Assembly: GCF_001880225.1 (NCBI RefSeq)
Contig: NZ_CP009654.1
Coordinates: 434,001 to 498,000 of the forward strand
Direction of reading: 5' to 3'
Length of the DNA stretch: 64,000 nt
Source: Francisella frigiditurris
GTDB lineage: Bacteria > Pseudomonadota > Gammaproteobacteria > Francisellales > Francisellaceae
Shown here: positions 43,704-52,557 of the stretch, piece after piece
Numbering within the stretch: the stretch's first letter is position 1
Layout of the letters: the number at the start of each line of letters is the position of its first letter
The notes under the pieces: generated by a model
The model's input: only the letters and a program-made list of their open reading frames with translations
Told to the model about the DNA's origin: nothing
Databases searched by the model: none
Made by a program: the position numbers and the translations under genes

Positions 43704-44394
43704 AACCAACCCCAAAATCTTCAATATTGTAAAGTATTTCAAACTGAGGATCATTTTCTAGATATTTATATTCATTCATAAACCAGCTTCTAAGCTCAGG
43801 ATCGGCTTTTATAGGAGTGGTGTTATCAACATATAAATTAAGAGTTGTATGTGAGAAGTACTTTTTAGCTATTTCAATATCTTTCTTTATGATTTCTTTA
43901 GTTTGTCCTTTAACACCAACTAATAAACATACTGAATTATAAAGTTTGCTTAACTGTTCTATAGAATCATAATAAAAACCTTTCCTTAGAAGGTTCTCTC
44001 TAAAATTATAGTCAAAACTTTCTAAACCGGTTTTTATAAATATTTCAGTTTCAAAAAGATCTTTGATTTTATGTAGGTGATCCTTATACATCCAGTGAGC
44101 TTCGACAAAAAGAAGTTTTATATTCTTTTCTTTTATTATTCTTTTTATTTCTGCTTTTGTTGTATGTGGAAGTTCAAATATATTTCCAGAGTTGATGACT
44201 TCTAAAATGCCAAATTCACCACTCACATTTTTTAGAACTTCTAAATTTATAGAGTTTATTTCATCTATGTTTTTTGAGTTATCTAAAATATAGTCACAAA
44301 AAGTACACTTACCATAAGCACAAGGGCGACTTTTCAGTAAGACTATTTCCCTTTTGTATTTATGAACATTCGTTATTTTACTGTATCTTTGCAT
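43690..44394 (-). CDS. Radical SAM protein with CX4CX2C cluster motif
   Basis: This 234-residue protein has its cysteines in SRPCAYGKCTFCDYILD: Cys-x4-Cys-x2-Cys rather than the usual Cys-x3-Cys-x2-Cys. The rest resembles a short radical SAM barrel (FGILEVINSGNIFELP, IFIKTGLESFDYNFRENLLRKGF, VCLLVGVKGQTKE). The spacing resembles some tRNA-modification/Elp3-type SAM proteins. No target was identified. The start is 1 base from the pdxY-like stop, so the two are cotranscribed. Confidence 0.75.
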   Translation of the reverse strand: MQRYSKITNVHKYKREIVLLKSRPCAYGKCTFCDYILDNSKNIDEINSINLEVLKNVSGEFGILEVINSGNIFELPHTTKAEIKRIIKEKNIKLLFVEAHWMYKDHLHKIKDLFETEIFIKTGLESFDYNFRENLLRKGFYYDSIEQLSKLYNSVCLLVGVKGQTKEIIKKDIEIAKKYFSHTTLNLYVDNTTPIKADPELRSWFMNEYKYLENDPQFEILYNIEDFGVGSISD

Positions 44395-44395
44395 A

Positions 44396-45262
44396 TCATT
44401 TAATGTAGTCTTGAGCCTGTATTAGAGCTAATTCTTCTGTATTTAGTTTTGAGGTTGTTTTAAAAATACCATCTAAGGCGGTAATTATTTTTTCAATAGA
44501 TGTTTTTGTGTCAAAACCTTTTAATATATAACTTAAAAACATTGCAGCGGTGATATCTCCTGAGCCACTAACTTTACTCTGGACCTTATACTTAGGTGTT
44601 TCCATATAAAAAAAATCATCTTTATGAAATACGGCGATACCTGTTTTAGATTTGTCGAAAGAAGTGCTGGTTGTTACGACTATTTGATTTGGTTTATTAT
44701 TTTTTTCTACAAGAATCGCACAAGCATTTTTTAATTGTTCATAATTATTAATATTTTGTTCTGTAAGAATTGATAGTTCAAATAGATTGGGCGTAACAAT
44801 ATCTGCTAAAGGTAGAAGATGTTCTAAAAACATTTTAGGATGAGCTTCAGTTGCAAAAATCTCTCCCTTTTCTTGATAGTCATAAAAATCGCCAAAAACA
44901 GGGTCGCAACAGTAAATAGTATTATCATTTGCTGATTTCATTTTCTTTACGGTATTTGCAATGACTTCAGCTAAATTAGGGTTTCCTATGTAGCCAGAAA
45001 GAATAGCATCATGCTTCGTTAAAAAATTATTCTCTTCTAAGCCACTTATAACTTCTTGAATATCTTCAGAGCTAAAAAAAGAACCTTTATAACAAGGGTA
45101 TTCTGTATGATTTGAAAGTTGGACAGTATAAACTGGTGAAACTTCTATACCAAGTTTTTGCATAGGGAAAACAGCCGCTTTATTACCAGCATATCCAAAA
45201 ACCACATGAGATTGTATTGATAGGACTCTAAGTGTTTCCGTGTATAACATTATTCTATTCAT
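44396..45262 (-). CDS. pdxY: Pyridoxal kinase, PdxY-like
   Basis: This 288-residue ribokinase-fold enzyme phosphorylates pyridoxal in the vitamin B6 salvage path. LSIQSHVVFGYAGNKAAVFPMQKLG at the N-terminus binds substrate; the anion hole motif is KVSGSGDITAAMF. The start is uncertain between ATG 45262, which overlaps the lipoprotein gene and is only 3 bases from GGGAG, and a second ATG four codons on. It is the middle gene of lipoprotein, kinase and radical SAM. Confidence 0.85.
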   Translation of the reverse strand: MNRIMLYTETLRVLSIQSHVVFGYAGNKAAVFPMQKLGIEVSPVYTVQLSNHTEYPCYKGSFFSSEDIQEVISGLEENNFLTKHDAILSGYIGNPNLAEVIANTVKKMKSANDNTIYCCDPVFGDFYDYQEKGEIFATEAHPKMFLEHLLPLADIVTPNLFELSILTEQNINNYEQLKNACAILVEKNNKPNQIVVTTSTSFDKSKTGIAVFHKDDFFYMETPKYKVQSKVSGSGDITAAMFLSYILKGFDTKTSIEKIITALDGIFKTTSKLNTEELALIQAQDYIK

Positions 45263-45641
45263 CTGCTCCCAATGTGTCTCTTAATTGATCAAGGAATGCA
45301 ACGGATCTATTCCTATCTCCTAGAGAACCATATTTTATTTTTATATAAGATGAGTCTATAGTCGCAGATGTTAGTTTTATATTAAAAGAAGTTTTATTTT
45401 TTTCCGTTTCTCCAGAAATTTCTGCGTTAGTATCCTCTTTCTTATCAGAGGTTATTGTGTAACCTTTATACTCTATAACTTCTTTAGTTGCAGTATAAAC
45501 ATCAGTTAAATTTTTGTCGATTTGAGCTTCAAATGACCCACTTAAAGAGCTATATCCTGGATTAAAGCTAGAGCATGCGCTAAGCATTGTTATAATAAGA
45601 GAAATTATAAAAGTAAAAAAAATCTTATTTTTAAATAGCAT
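45255..45641 (-). CDS. Small lipoprotein, DUF3568-like (fourth copy)
   Basis: This 128-residue lipoprotein has signal and lipobox MLSACS. The mature part has the same core as the three genes at 6.4-7.7 kb: SFEAQIDKNLTDVYTATKEVI, a middle beta segment, then IKIKYGSLGDRNRSV. Function is unknown. It is 38 kb from the others. It is first in a three-gene operon with pdxY and the radical SAM gene, divergent from moxR. Confidence 0.7.
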   Translation of the reverse strand: MLFKNKIFFTFIISLIITMLSACSSFNPGYSSLSGSFEAQIDKNLTDVYTATKEVIEYKGYTITSDKKEDTNAEISGETEKNKTSFNIKLTSATIDSSYIKIKYGSLGDRNRSVAFLDQLRDTLGADE

Positions 45642-45669
45642 TCCAAGAACTCATTTTATTAATTAAAAG

Positions 45670-45686
45670 ATACTTTTCAAAAGTAT
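45670..45686. promoter_or_regulatory. 17-bp perfect palindrome, candidate operator
   Basis: ATACTTTT-C-AAAAGTAT lies in the 141 bases between the divergent lipoprotein and moxR genes. Eight-base arms around one central base are typical of a dimeric repressor site, and it has the same geometry as the 914-930 palindrome, but a different sequence. The protein that binds it is unknown. Confidence 0.35.
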
Positions 45687-45711
45687 ATAGTAGTTATATT
45701 ATAGTGTAAAT

Positions 45712-45720
45712 TGCTATACT
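45712..45720 (+). promoter_or_regulatory. Likely moxR promoter, extended -10
   Basis: TGCTATACT (TGn-TATACT) lies 63 bases before the moxR ATG, downstream of the palindrome at 45670-45686. No strong -35 is seen. Confidence 0.4.
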
Positions 45721-45782
45721 TATTGATCAAAGGATATAGCTTAGCTGTATAAAAATAATTTTGACGACTTAAAGGAGAACTT

Positions 45783-46739
45783 ATGTCGGCGCATAAAGAA
45801 TTTAGCCAATTGCTTGAATATTTAAACAATAGGGTTGTAGGGCAAGAGAATTTAAATAAACGTCTTTTAATAGCACTGTTAGCTGGAGGACATCTTCTTG
45901 TAGAAGGAGCTCCAGGATTAGCAAAGACGACAGCTATAAAAACACTTTCTGGGTGTATAGACTGCTCTTATCATAGGGTTCAATTTACACCAGATCTTTT
46001 ACCTGCTGATTTAACAGGTACAGAAATATATGTGCCACAGCAGCAGTCTTTTGAATTTCAAAGTGGGCCGTTATTTCATAATCTACTATTAGCAGATGAG
46101 ATAAATAGGGCACCAGCAAAAGTTCAGTCAGCCTTATTAGAAGCTATGGGCGAGAAGCAAATAACTGTTGGTAAAAAGACTTATCCATTGTCAGACCTAT
46201 TTTTAGTGATGGCTACACAAAACCCTATTGAGCAAGAAGGGACTTATCCATTGCCAGAAGCTCAACTTGATAGATTTATGATGTTTATCAAAATAGGTTA
46301 CCCAGATCCTAAAACAGAAGCAAAAATCTTGGCGATAAACAGAGGTGAAGCATTAGGTCATAAGTTTGATAAATTAAGTATTCGTCAAAAAACAATATTT
46401 GATGCTCAAAACCAGATACTTAAAGTGAAAATGTCTCAAGCTGTTGAGGACTATATAATTCAATTAGTTTTAGCAACAAGAGATCCGGGGAAATATGATA
46501 GCAATTTAGCTAAGTGGGTTTCATTTGGATCAAGCCCAAGGGGAACTATAGCCTTGGACAGAGCAGCAAGAGCTCATGCATGGTTAAGTGGAGCAGATTA
46601 TGTATCACCATATGATATTCATGCTGTTATTCATGAAGTGTTAAGGCATAGAATTTTGCTTACTTTTGAAGCTGAAGTAGATGGTGTATCTAGTGACGAT
46701 GTAATAAATGCTTTATTAAAAGCGGTGCCAATTCCTTAG
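45783..46739 (+). CDS. moxR: MoxR-type AAA+ ATPase
   Basis: This 318-residue AAA+ chaperone has Walker A GAPGLAKTT, Walker B LLADEINRA, sensor MATQNP and the GTYPLPEAQLDRFMM arm. MoxR proteins act with the VWA proteins encoded downstream in folding or activating envelope proteins. It is first of eight same-strand, tightly spaced genes ending in pcp; I recall the F. tularensis FTL_0200-0207 operon, linked to stress defence, having this order. AAAGGAGAAC precedes its start. Confidence 0.9.
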   Translation: MSAHKEFSQLLEYLNNRVVGQENLNKRLLIALLAGGHLLVEGAPGLAKTTAIKTLSGCIDCSYHRVQFTPDLLPADLTGTEIYVPQQQSFEFQSGPLFHNLLLADEINRAPAKVQSALLEAMGEKQITVGKKTYPLSDLFLVMATQNPIEQEGTYPLPEAQLDRFMMFIKIGYPDPKTEAKILAINRGEALGHKFDKLSIRQKTIFDAQNQILKVKMSQAVEDYIIQLVLATRDPGKYDSNLAKWVSFGSSPRGTIALDRAARAHAWLSGADYVSPYDIHAVIHEVLRHRILLTFEAEVDGVSSDDVINALLKAVPIP

Positions 46740-46753
46740 ACTGATTTTTAGAT

Positions 46754-47668
46754 ATGAAAAGCTATAAGGGCGTAAAGCCAGATCTTCAGAAGCTTTTAGA
46801 TTTGCGTTATCAAGCAAAGGGTATTACCTTTTTTAAAAATCAGACAGCAAATGCTGTAAACGCTGGAGGTAATCTTTCTAAAGCAAAGGGTCGAGGCATG
46901 GATTTTGATGAGGTTCGTCACTATCAAGCGGGTGATGATATTCGGCTGATGCATTGGTCTTTAACAGCTAGATTGGGAAAACCTTATACAAAAGTTTATA
47001 GAGAAGAAAGAGAGCGTTCTTTATATTTTGTTTTGGATCAAGGTTTCTCAATGAGATTTGGCACTAGAGAGTGTTTTAAAAGTGTTAAAGCAGTTGAAGC
47101 TCTTGCACTTCTTGGTTTTGGAGCTATTTCAGAAAATGAAAAAGTTGGCGGAATAGTTTTTGATGAGAAAGGTTATAATTTTTTTCCAGCTAAACAAGAT
47201 AAGAGCACTTTGGTTAGAATATTTAACCAAACGATAGAAGATAAAAAACATTATCAGGTTGAAAGCACAAATGGCTTAGAAGAGGCTTTAAAGATCTTAT
47301 ATAGTAAGGTTAAGTCGAATAGCATCATAATTGTGCTTAGTGATTTTAGTAATTTTACAAATGAGGCACAGCTTTATCTAAAGCTTCTGACTAGAAACCA
47401 TGAGGTTGTAAATATATTTAACTATGATCCAATAGAAAAGCAGCTCCCAGACCTAGGATCCTATTTTTTTAGTGATGGGAAGCATAGGTTAGAGATAGAT
47501 GGAGCAAATAAAAAGCTTAGAGAAGGCTATAAAACGCTTTTCACCGATAGGCAAAGTAATATAAAGGATTTTTCCAGAAAGCATAAGATGATCTTTTTAA
47601 CTTTAGCGACAAATGATGATTTAGTTAAAGCTATAAATTATGGGATGATGAATGATGCAAGAAGCTAA
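46754..47668 (+). CDS. DUF58 protein of the MoxR/Bat operon
   Basis: This 304-residue soluble protein has the DUF58 hallmark GRGMDFDEVRHYQAGDDIRLMHWSLTARLGKPYTKVYREERERS, of which the first half is most conserved. The C-terminal half has a degenerate VWA fold (YFVLDQGFSMRFG). It is a partner of MoxR ATPases, with unknown biochemistry. It lies 14 bases after moxR and overlaps the next gene by 17. Confidence 0.9.
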   Translation: MKSYKGVKPDLQKLLDLRYQAKGITFFKNQTANAVNAGGNLSKAKGRGMDFDEVRHYQAGDDIRLMHWSLTARLGKPYTKVYREERERSLYFVLDQGFSMRFGTRECFKSVKAVEALALLGFGAISENEKVGGIVFDEKGYNFFPAKQDKSTLVRIFNQTIEDKKHYQVESTNGLEEALKILYSKVKSNSIIIVLSDFSNFTNEAQLYLKLLTRNHEVVNIFNYDPIEKQLPDLGSYFFSDGKHRLEIDGANKKLREGYKTLFTDRQSNIKDFSRKHKMIFLTLATNDDLVKAINYGMMNDARS

Positions 47669-48119
47669 TCTTTTAGATAATTTAAAAGATATTTATCTAC
47701 CAAAAGAAGTTCCTTTTTGGCCAATAGCCTATGGCTGGTGGGTCCTATTAGGATTAATAGTTTTTATAATTATTTGCATTTTCATTTTTAGAGAAATTAG
47801 AAAAAGCACAAAGAGACGAAAAGATTTAATAATTAAAGATTTCAGAGACAAGGTTTTTGCACAGAAGCCGGAAGAGTTTGTTTTAGCTATTTCTGTTTAC
47901 TTAAAGAGAATGGCTATGGATAAATTTCCTAAAGATAAACCCCATGCGCTACATGGAGATAAGTGGCTTGAGTATTTAGATAAAAGATTAAAAACTAAAG
48001 ACTTTACTACAGGTTCTGGAAAAGCTTTGTTAAATAGCTATGCTCCAAGAGAGCTAAATACACAAGAGCAAGAAGAGTTGCTGGCCGTAGCAGAAAAATG
48101 GCTTAGGACGGTTATATGA
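47652..48119 (+). CDS. DUF4381 membrane protein of the MoxR/Bat operon
   Basis: This 155-residue protein has one membrane span (WWVLLGLIVFIIICIFIF) after a short periplasmic N-terminus with DIYLPKEVPFWPIAYGWW, typical of DUF4381. The cytoplasmic part is helical. It overlaps both neighbours (17 bases before, 4 after), which implies coupled synthesis. Its function is unknown beyond membership of the Bat complex region. Confidence 0.85.
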   Translation: MMQEANLLDNLKDIYLPKEVPFWPIAYGWWVLLGLIVFIIICIFIFREIRKSTKRRKDLIIKDFRDKVFAQKPEEFVLAISVYLKRMAMDKFPKDKPHALHGDKWLEYLDKRLKTKDFTTGSGKALLNSYAPRELNTQEQEELLAVAEKWLRTVI

Positions 48120-49114
48120 TACAAGTAGCATACCCATGGATTTTTGTATTATTGCCTTTGCCTCTGTTAATTTATTTTATAGTACCAAAAGCAAAATCAG
48201 ATAAACAAGCTGCCTTAAAAACTCCATTCTTTGAGCAGCTAAAAAGTAAATTATCATATAGTAGATCACAGGTTTTCCATAGGGCAAGTTTCTTAAAATA
48301 TTTATTAGCTTTAATTTGGATCTTGGTGATTATTTCAGGATCAGGTCTTCAATGGCTTGGTAAACCAATAACAATGAAGCAGAGCGGTAGAGATCTGATG
48401 ATGGCTATAGATTTATCTGGAAGTATGGCTATAAAAGATATGAAAAAAGGCAATGATATGGAATCTAGATTTGATTTAGTAATGAGAGTCGCTAATCAAT
48501 TCATAGAGGAAAGAAAAGGGGATAGAGTAGGGCTTATATTGTTTGGAACAAAAGCTTACTTACAGACTCCATTAACCTTTGATACAAAAACTGTCCAGAA
48601 CATGTTAAATGATGCAACTATAGCAATAGCTGGACCACAGACAGCTATTGGAGATGCTATTGGATTGGGTGTGAAAAAGCTTATGGAATATCCAAGCCAG
48701 TCTAAAGCTTTAATTCTTCTAACAGATGGTGAGAATAATGCTGGTGTTCTTCATCCAATACAAGCAGCAGAGATAGCTGAGCAACAAAAGATAAAAATAT
48801 ATACGATTGCTTTAGGCGGCGGGAATATGGTGGTTAATACACCTTATGGCTCACAAATGGTTAATACATCAGAAGATCTAGATACAAAGACATTAGAAAG
48901 AATAGCTAAAATGACAGGTGGTAAGTATTTCAGAGCTAGAGATAGTGAAGACCTACAGCAAGTGTATGATGATATAGATAAGCTAGAACCAATAAGCTCA
49001 GACAAAGCAGTTTTCAGACCTATCACATATTTTTATCCATGGACTATGGGAGCAGCACTGATTCTAAGTTTTGGTTTTGCTTTAATATGGCTATATCGGA
49101 GGGGGGGATATTGA
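48116..49114 (+). CDS. batA: BatA-like von Willebrand factor A membrane protein
   Basis: This 332-residue protein has two N-terminal membrane spans, a VWA domain with an intact MIDAS (DLSGSMAIKD and a later TDGENNAG) in the periplasm, and a C-terminal span (FYPWTMGAALILSFGFALIW). It is the classical Bacteroides aerotolerance (Bat) arrangement. It overlaps batB by one to three bases (TGATG) and is translationally coupled to it. Confidence 0.9.
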   Translation: MIQVAYPWIFVLLPLPLLIYFIVPKAKSDKQAALKTPFFEQLKSKLSYSRSQVFHRASFLKYLLALIWILVIISGSGLQWLGKPITMKQSGRDLMMAIDLSGSMAIKDMKKGNDMESRFDLVMRVANQFIEERKGDRVGLILFGTKAYLQTPLTFDTKTVQNMLNDATIAIAGPQTAIGDAIGLGVKKLMEYPSQSKALILLTDGENNAGVLHPIQAAEIAEQQKIKIYTIALGGGNMVVNTPYGSQMVNTSEDLDTKTLERIAKMTGGKYFRARDSEDLQQVYDDIDKLEPISSDKAVFRPITYFYPWTMGAALILSFGFALIWLYRRGGY

Positions 49115-50121
49115 TGACTCTTATTCACTTTATTCGCCCATGGTGGTTTTTAGCTGTAATTCCAGGAGTGTTTATTTTTATTCTACTTATAAGATATAAC
49201 CATAGTAGTAATACATGGTTAAAACATTGCGACAAGCATTTATTAGAGCATGTTGTAGTTGGAAATAAATTAGGCAAAAAGAGATTTATAGTTCCTTCAT
49301 TTTTTCTTTTAATGTGGGCTTTAGCAATACTTGCCTTAGCAGGTCCAGCTTGGACATATCAAGATGTTCCAGTTTATGAAAAGAGTATGCCTAGAGTTAT
49401 AGCATTAGATGTTTCCGACTCTATGGATACAACAGATGTCTCTCCGAGTCGTTTACAAAGGGCTAAATATAAAATTTTAGATTTGCTTAAGGAAATTCGT
49501 GAAGGTCAAACTGGGATGATAGTTTTTTCTAGTGAGCCCTTCGTTGTATCTCCATTAACTACTGATGCGAAGACAATATCTAATTTAGTCCCAGTATTAA
49601 AAACAGATATAGTACCCGTTCAGGGTCATGATATAGCTAAGGCTTTGACTAAGTCGGCTGAGCTGATAAAACAGGCTGGATTTAATGAAGGTGAGATAAT
49701 ATTAATCACGGATTCAAAACCCACAGATGAAGCGTATAAAGAAGCTAAAAACCTAGAAAATGAAGGAATCAAAGTTACAACTTTTGCTATTGGTACGGCA
49801 AAAGGTGGCGTTGCTCAAAGCACAGAGGGAGCATATATAAAGGATGAAAATGGCAATATTAAATACTTTGGAGTTGATTTAGCAGCATTACAAAAACTTG
49901 CTAAAGTTGGTGGGGGTATTTTTGTTACATTAACTCCAGGCAATGATGATATAGATAGAATTTTGGTTGATAATGGACAACTTACAAATGAAAAAAAATC
50001 TGATAGTGAAGCTGGAAGTAGTTCAGTTTGGTTGGATAGAGGAGTTTGGTTTATTTGGGTGTTAATAGTACTTTTAGCAATCCTTTTTAGAAAAGGGATA
50101 TTGGAGAAAGTATGTCGTTAA
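49114..50121 (+). CDS. batB: BatB-like von Willebrand factor A membrane protein
   Basis: This 335-residue protein starts at ATG 49114 (GGAGGGGGG lies 10 bases upstream), not in the overlapping frame from 49039. It has two N-terminal spans, VWA domain with MIDAS DVSDSMDTTDVSP, TDSKPTDEA in place of the usual TDG (a variant), and a C-terminal span followed by KKGILEK-type basic residues. It is a paralogue of BatA and probably assembles with it. The 3' end overlaps batC by 10 bases. Confidence 0.9.
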   Translation: MTLIHFIRPWWFLAVIPGVFIFILLIRYNHSSNTWLKHCDKHLLEHVVVGNKLGKKRFIVPSFFLLMWALAILALAGPAWTYQDVPVYEKSMPRVIALDVSDSMDTTDVSPSRLQRAKYKILDLLKEIREGQTGMIVFSSEPFVVSPLTTDAKTISNLVPVLKTDIVPVQGHDIAKALTKSAELIKQAGFNEGEIILITDSKPTDEAYKEAKNLENEGIKVTTFAIGTAKGGVAQSTEGAYIKDENGNIKYFGVDLAALQKLAKVGGGIFVTLTPGNDDIDRILVDNGQLTNEKKSDSEAGSSSVWLDRGVWFIWVLIVLLAILFRKGILEKVCR

Positions 50122-50909
50122 GAAAAGTATTTATTAGTATTTTTGTTTTTGTTCCAGGTTTGGTTTTTGCGAATACATGGAATGATTTGTGGCAAACAAG
50201 AGATCAGCAAGGAATGAGCTATTTTAACAGTGATGAATATAAAAAAGCAGCTAATAGCTTTAAGAATGATCAATGGAAGGGCGCTGCTAATTATAAAGCA
50301 GGAAATTATCAACAGGCATATGATGAGTTTAAAAAGGATGATTCTGCAGTTGGACTATATAACCAAGGAAATGCTTTAACACAAATGGGAAATTATTCAG
50401 AAGCTATAGAGGCTTATAAAGAAGCAATAAAGAAAAGACCTGATTTTGAAGATGCTAAAAATAACTTGGAAATAGCGAAAGAGTTGGAAAAAGAAAAAGA
50501 TCAAAACCAAAATAATGGTGGAGACAACAAAGACAACAAAGACAACAAAGACAACAAAGACAACAAAGACAATAAAGACAATAAAGACAATAAAGACAAT
50601 AAAGACAATAAAGACAATAAAGACAATAAAGATAATAAAGATAATAAAGATAATAAAGATAATAAAGATAATAAAGATAATAAAGATAATAAAGATAATA
50701 AAGATAATAAAGATAATAAAGATAATCAGACGCCACCACCTGCTAGTCAACAACAGCAGCAACAGCAACAATCCGCTCAAGCAAGGCAGGAGCAGTTAGA
50801 TAAAAGGCAAGCTGAGAATTTATTGGCTAGAATAGATGATGATCCGGGTGGCTTATTAAAACAAAAATTCTTAAGAGATTATAAAAATAGAATTGGGAGT
50901 GGGCAATGA
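50112..50909 (+). CDS. batC: BatC-like TPR protein with Asp-Asn-Lys repeats
   Basis: This 265-residue periplasmic protein has a signal peptide (SLRKVFISIFVFVPGLVFAN). TPR-like helices are at residues 40-120 (YNQGNALTQMGNYSEAIEAY, KKRPDFEDAKNNLEIAK), then 22 consecutive Asp-Asn-Lys units at residues 138-203, then a Gln-rich run (PPASQQQQQQQQSAQ) and a short C-terminal helix with LLKQKFLRDY. The TPR part is typical BatC. The repeats form a charged, disordered linker. See the repeat entry at 50523. Confidence 0.85.
   Translation: MSLRKVFISIFVFVPGLVFANTWNDLWQTRDQQGMSYFNSDEYKKAANSFKNDQWKGAANYKAGNYQQAYDEFKKDDSAVGLYNQGNALTQMGNYSEAIEAYKEAIKKRPDFEDAKNNLEIAKELEKEKDQNQNNGGDNKDNKDNKDNKDNKDNKDNKDNKDNKDNKDNKDNKDNKDNKDNKDNKDNKDNKDNKDNKDNKDNKDNQTPPPASQQQQQQQQSAQARQEQLDKRQAENLLARIDDDPGGLLKQKFLRDYKNRIGSGQ
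50523..50720 (+). repeat. Coding tandem repeat, 22 units of 9 bases (Asp-Asn-Lys)
   Basis: The array is pure in protein (DNK x22) but in DNA has three blocks: 5 units GACAACAAA, then 7 units GACAATAAA, then 10 units GATAATAAA, so C-to-T changes spread in sequence along the array. A final GATAATCAG unit follows. Because the unit length is a multiple of three, copy-number change keeps the frame; strains may differ in length. Confidence 0.95.
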
Positions 50910-52540
50910 TAACTAAAATTTCTAAATTTATTATCATTAGTTTGGTGTTTGTATTTTCATTAGTACAGATAAGTTTTGCTCAAGTATCAGCAAGTGTAGA
51001 TAGAAAAAGTATAGGCAAGGGCGAAAGTGTAGTTTTAAGTATTAATTTGGATGACTTTAACCAACAGCCAGATTTGTCACCTCTTTATAAAAACTTCACA
51101 GTTTATGATACTAGTACAAGTAGTAAGGTGACTGTTGTAAATGGAAAACAAACTGCTAGCTATGTTATGAATATAACATTGATGCCAAATAGAGATGGAA
51201 GGGTAATTATTCCAGCTTTAGCTATAGGTAATGAGCGTACAAACCCAATCACTATACAAGTCTCTAAAAATTTAACAAACGTTGAAGAAACTAAATATAG
51301 TCAAGTTTTTGCAACTGGAGAGCTTTCATCCAATATTGGATATGTTAATTCACCGATTGTTTATACTTTGAAAATCTTTTTTGCAACTCCTCTAGCTAGC
51401 TTACAACTAAAACCATTTGAGATAAAAGGAGTCGATATCAGAGAGACTGGGCATAATGCGAAATACCAGAAACAGATGAATGGTAAATTGTATGATGTTA
51501 TAGAACAGAGCTTTGTGATTATTCCTAATAAAACAGGTGAGATACATATTCCAGCAATAGTTCTACAATTAAATGTGGCAAATGGATTTGGGCAAATAGG
51601 CTATAAACCAGTAATTGTTTCAACAAACAATATGGTACTAAATGTTAAGCCTATCCCTCATAATGTTAGTATTGATGATTGGTTACCATCGACTTCAGTT
51701 AAATTATCAGATAATTGGTCAGCTACTAAAGATTTAAAAGTTGGACAGCTTGTGACAAGGACTGTTTCTATAACCGCTGAAGATATATTAAGTACAGATA
51801 TTCCAAAATTATCTTTTGAATCAACATATGAGTTTAATATATATGCCGAGAAGCCTCAATTTAAGGATGTTGAGGAAAATGGAAAGATGGTTGGTACAGC
51901 TACTTATAAAATAGGATATATGCCAACAAAAGAAGGAAGTGCAACAGTCCCTCCAGTTAATGTTAAATGGTACAATATTAAAACAAGTAAGCCAGAGACA
52001 ACTATAATAGCTGCTAAAAAATTTGACGTTGGTCCAGGTTTTGTGCCAGCAATAATGCCTTTGCAGCAAGCTGGTGCTATAGCACAAAATGCATCAGAAC
52101 AAGTTTCACAAGATAATATGTGGAGATATACAGCTTATATTTTTATAATATTATGGTTAGGTACTTTAGCAATACTAGTATTTGTTCTTAAAAAAAGGAA
52201 AGTAGTAGTAGATGATGAGTCTTTAAAAGAGCAAGATTCAGCTAAAGTAGGCACATTATCTGAAGTAAAAAAGGCTTGTTCTAGAAAAGATATTTTTGCA
52301 TTAAAAGAAGCGATAATAGCTTGGGCAGAAACTAGATATAAGTCCCAAATATTTTCATTACTTGATGTTGCTAGATTTAATGATGATTTGAAAGATAAGC
52401 TAAAAGAACTAAATGAAGCTATTTATTCAAATCGAGTATTTAGTGATTATAAAGGACTTTTAGAGCAGCTAACAAAAGCAAATAAAAAAGATAAAAAAAT
52501 AAAAAAATCTAAAGACAAAATAAAAGGTCTTTACGAATAA
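50906..52540 (+). CDS. batD: BatD-like protein
   Basis: This 544-residue protein has a signal peptide (VFVFSLVQISFAQVSAS), several beta-sandwich repeats (LQLKPFEIKGVDIRETGHNAK region, KTGEIHIPAIVLQL), one membrane span (YIFIILWLGTLAILVFVL) near residue 420 and a cytoplasmic helical tail ending in Lys-rich KKDKKIKKSKDKIKG. This is the standard BatD architecture. It overlaps batC by 4 bases. Confidence 0.9.
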   Translation: MITKISKFIIISLVFVFSLVQISFAQVSASVDRKSIGKGESVVLSINLDDFNQQPDLSPLYKNFTVYDTSTSSKVTVVNGKQTASYVMNITLMPNRDGRVIIPALAIGNERTNPITIQVSKNLTNVEETKYSQVFATGELSSNIGYVNSPIVYTLKIFFATPLASLQLKPFEIKGVDIRETGHNAKYQKQMNGKLYDVIEQSFVIIPNKTGEIHIPAIVLQLNVANGFGQIGYKPVIVSTNNMVLNVKPIPHNVSIDDWLPSTSVKLSDNWSATKDLKVGQLVTRTVSITAEDILSTDIPKLSFESTYEFNIYAEKPQFKDVEENGKMVGTATYKIGYMPTKEGSATVPPVNVKWYNIKTSKPETTIIAAKKFDVGPGFVPAIMPLQQAGAIAQNASEQVSQDNMWRYTAYIFIILWLGTLAILVFVLKKRKVVVDDESLKEQDSAKVGTLSEVKKACSRKDIFALKEAIIAWAETRYKSQIFSLLDVARFNDDLKDKLKELNEAIYSNRVFSDYKGLLEQLTKANKKDKKIKKSKDKIKGLYE

Positions 52541-52557
52541 GGGATGTAGGAAATTAT

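Noticed and set aside
50397-50799. Long open frames opposite and alongside batC reading repeated IFI, YLY or KTTKTIK units
   Set aside because: They are shadows of the 9-base tandem repeat, which keeps other frames open without stops; no ribosome sites and no family resemblance.
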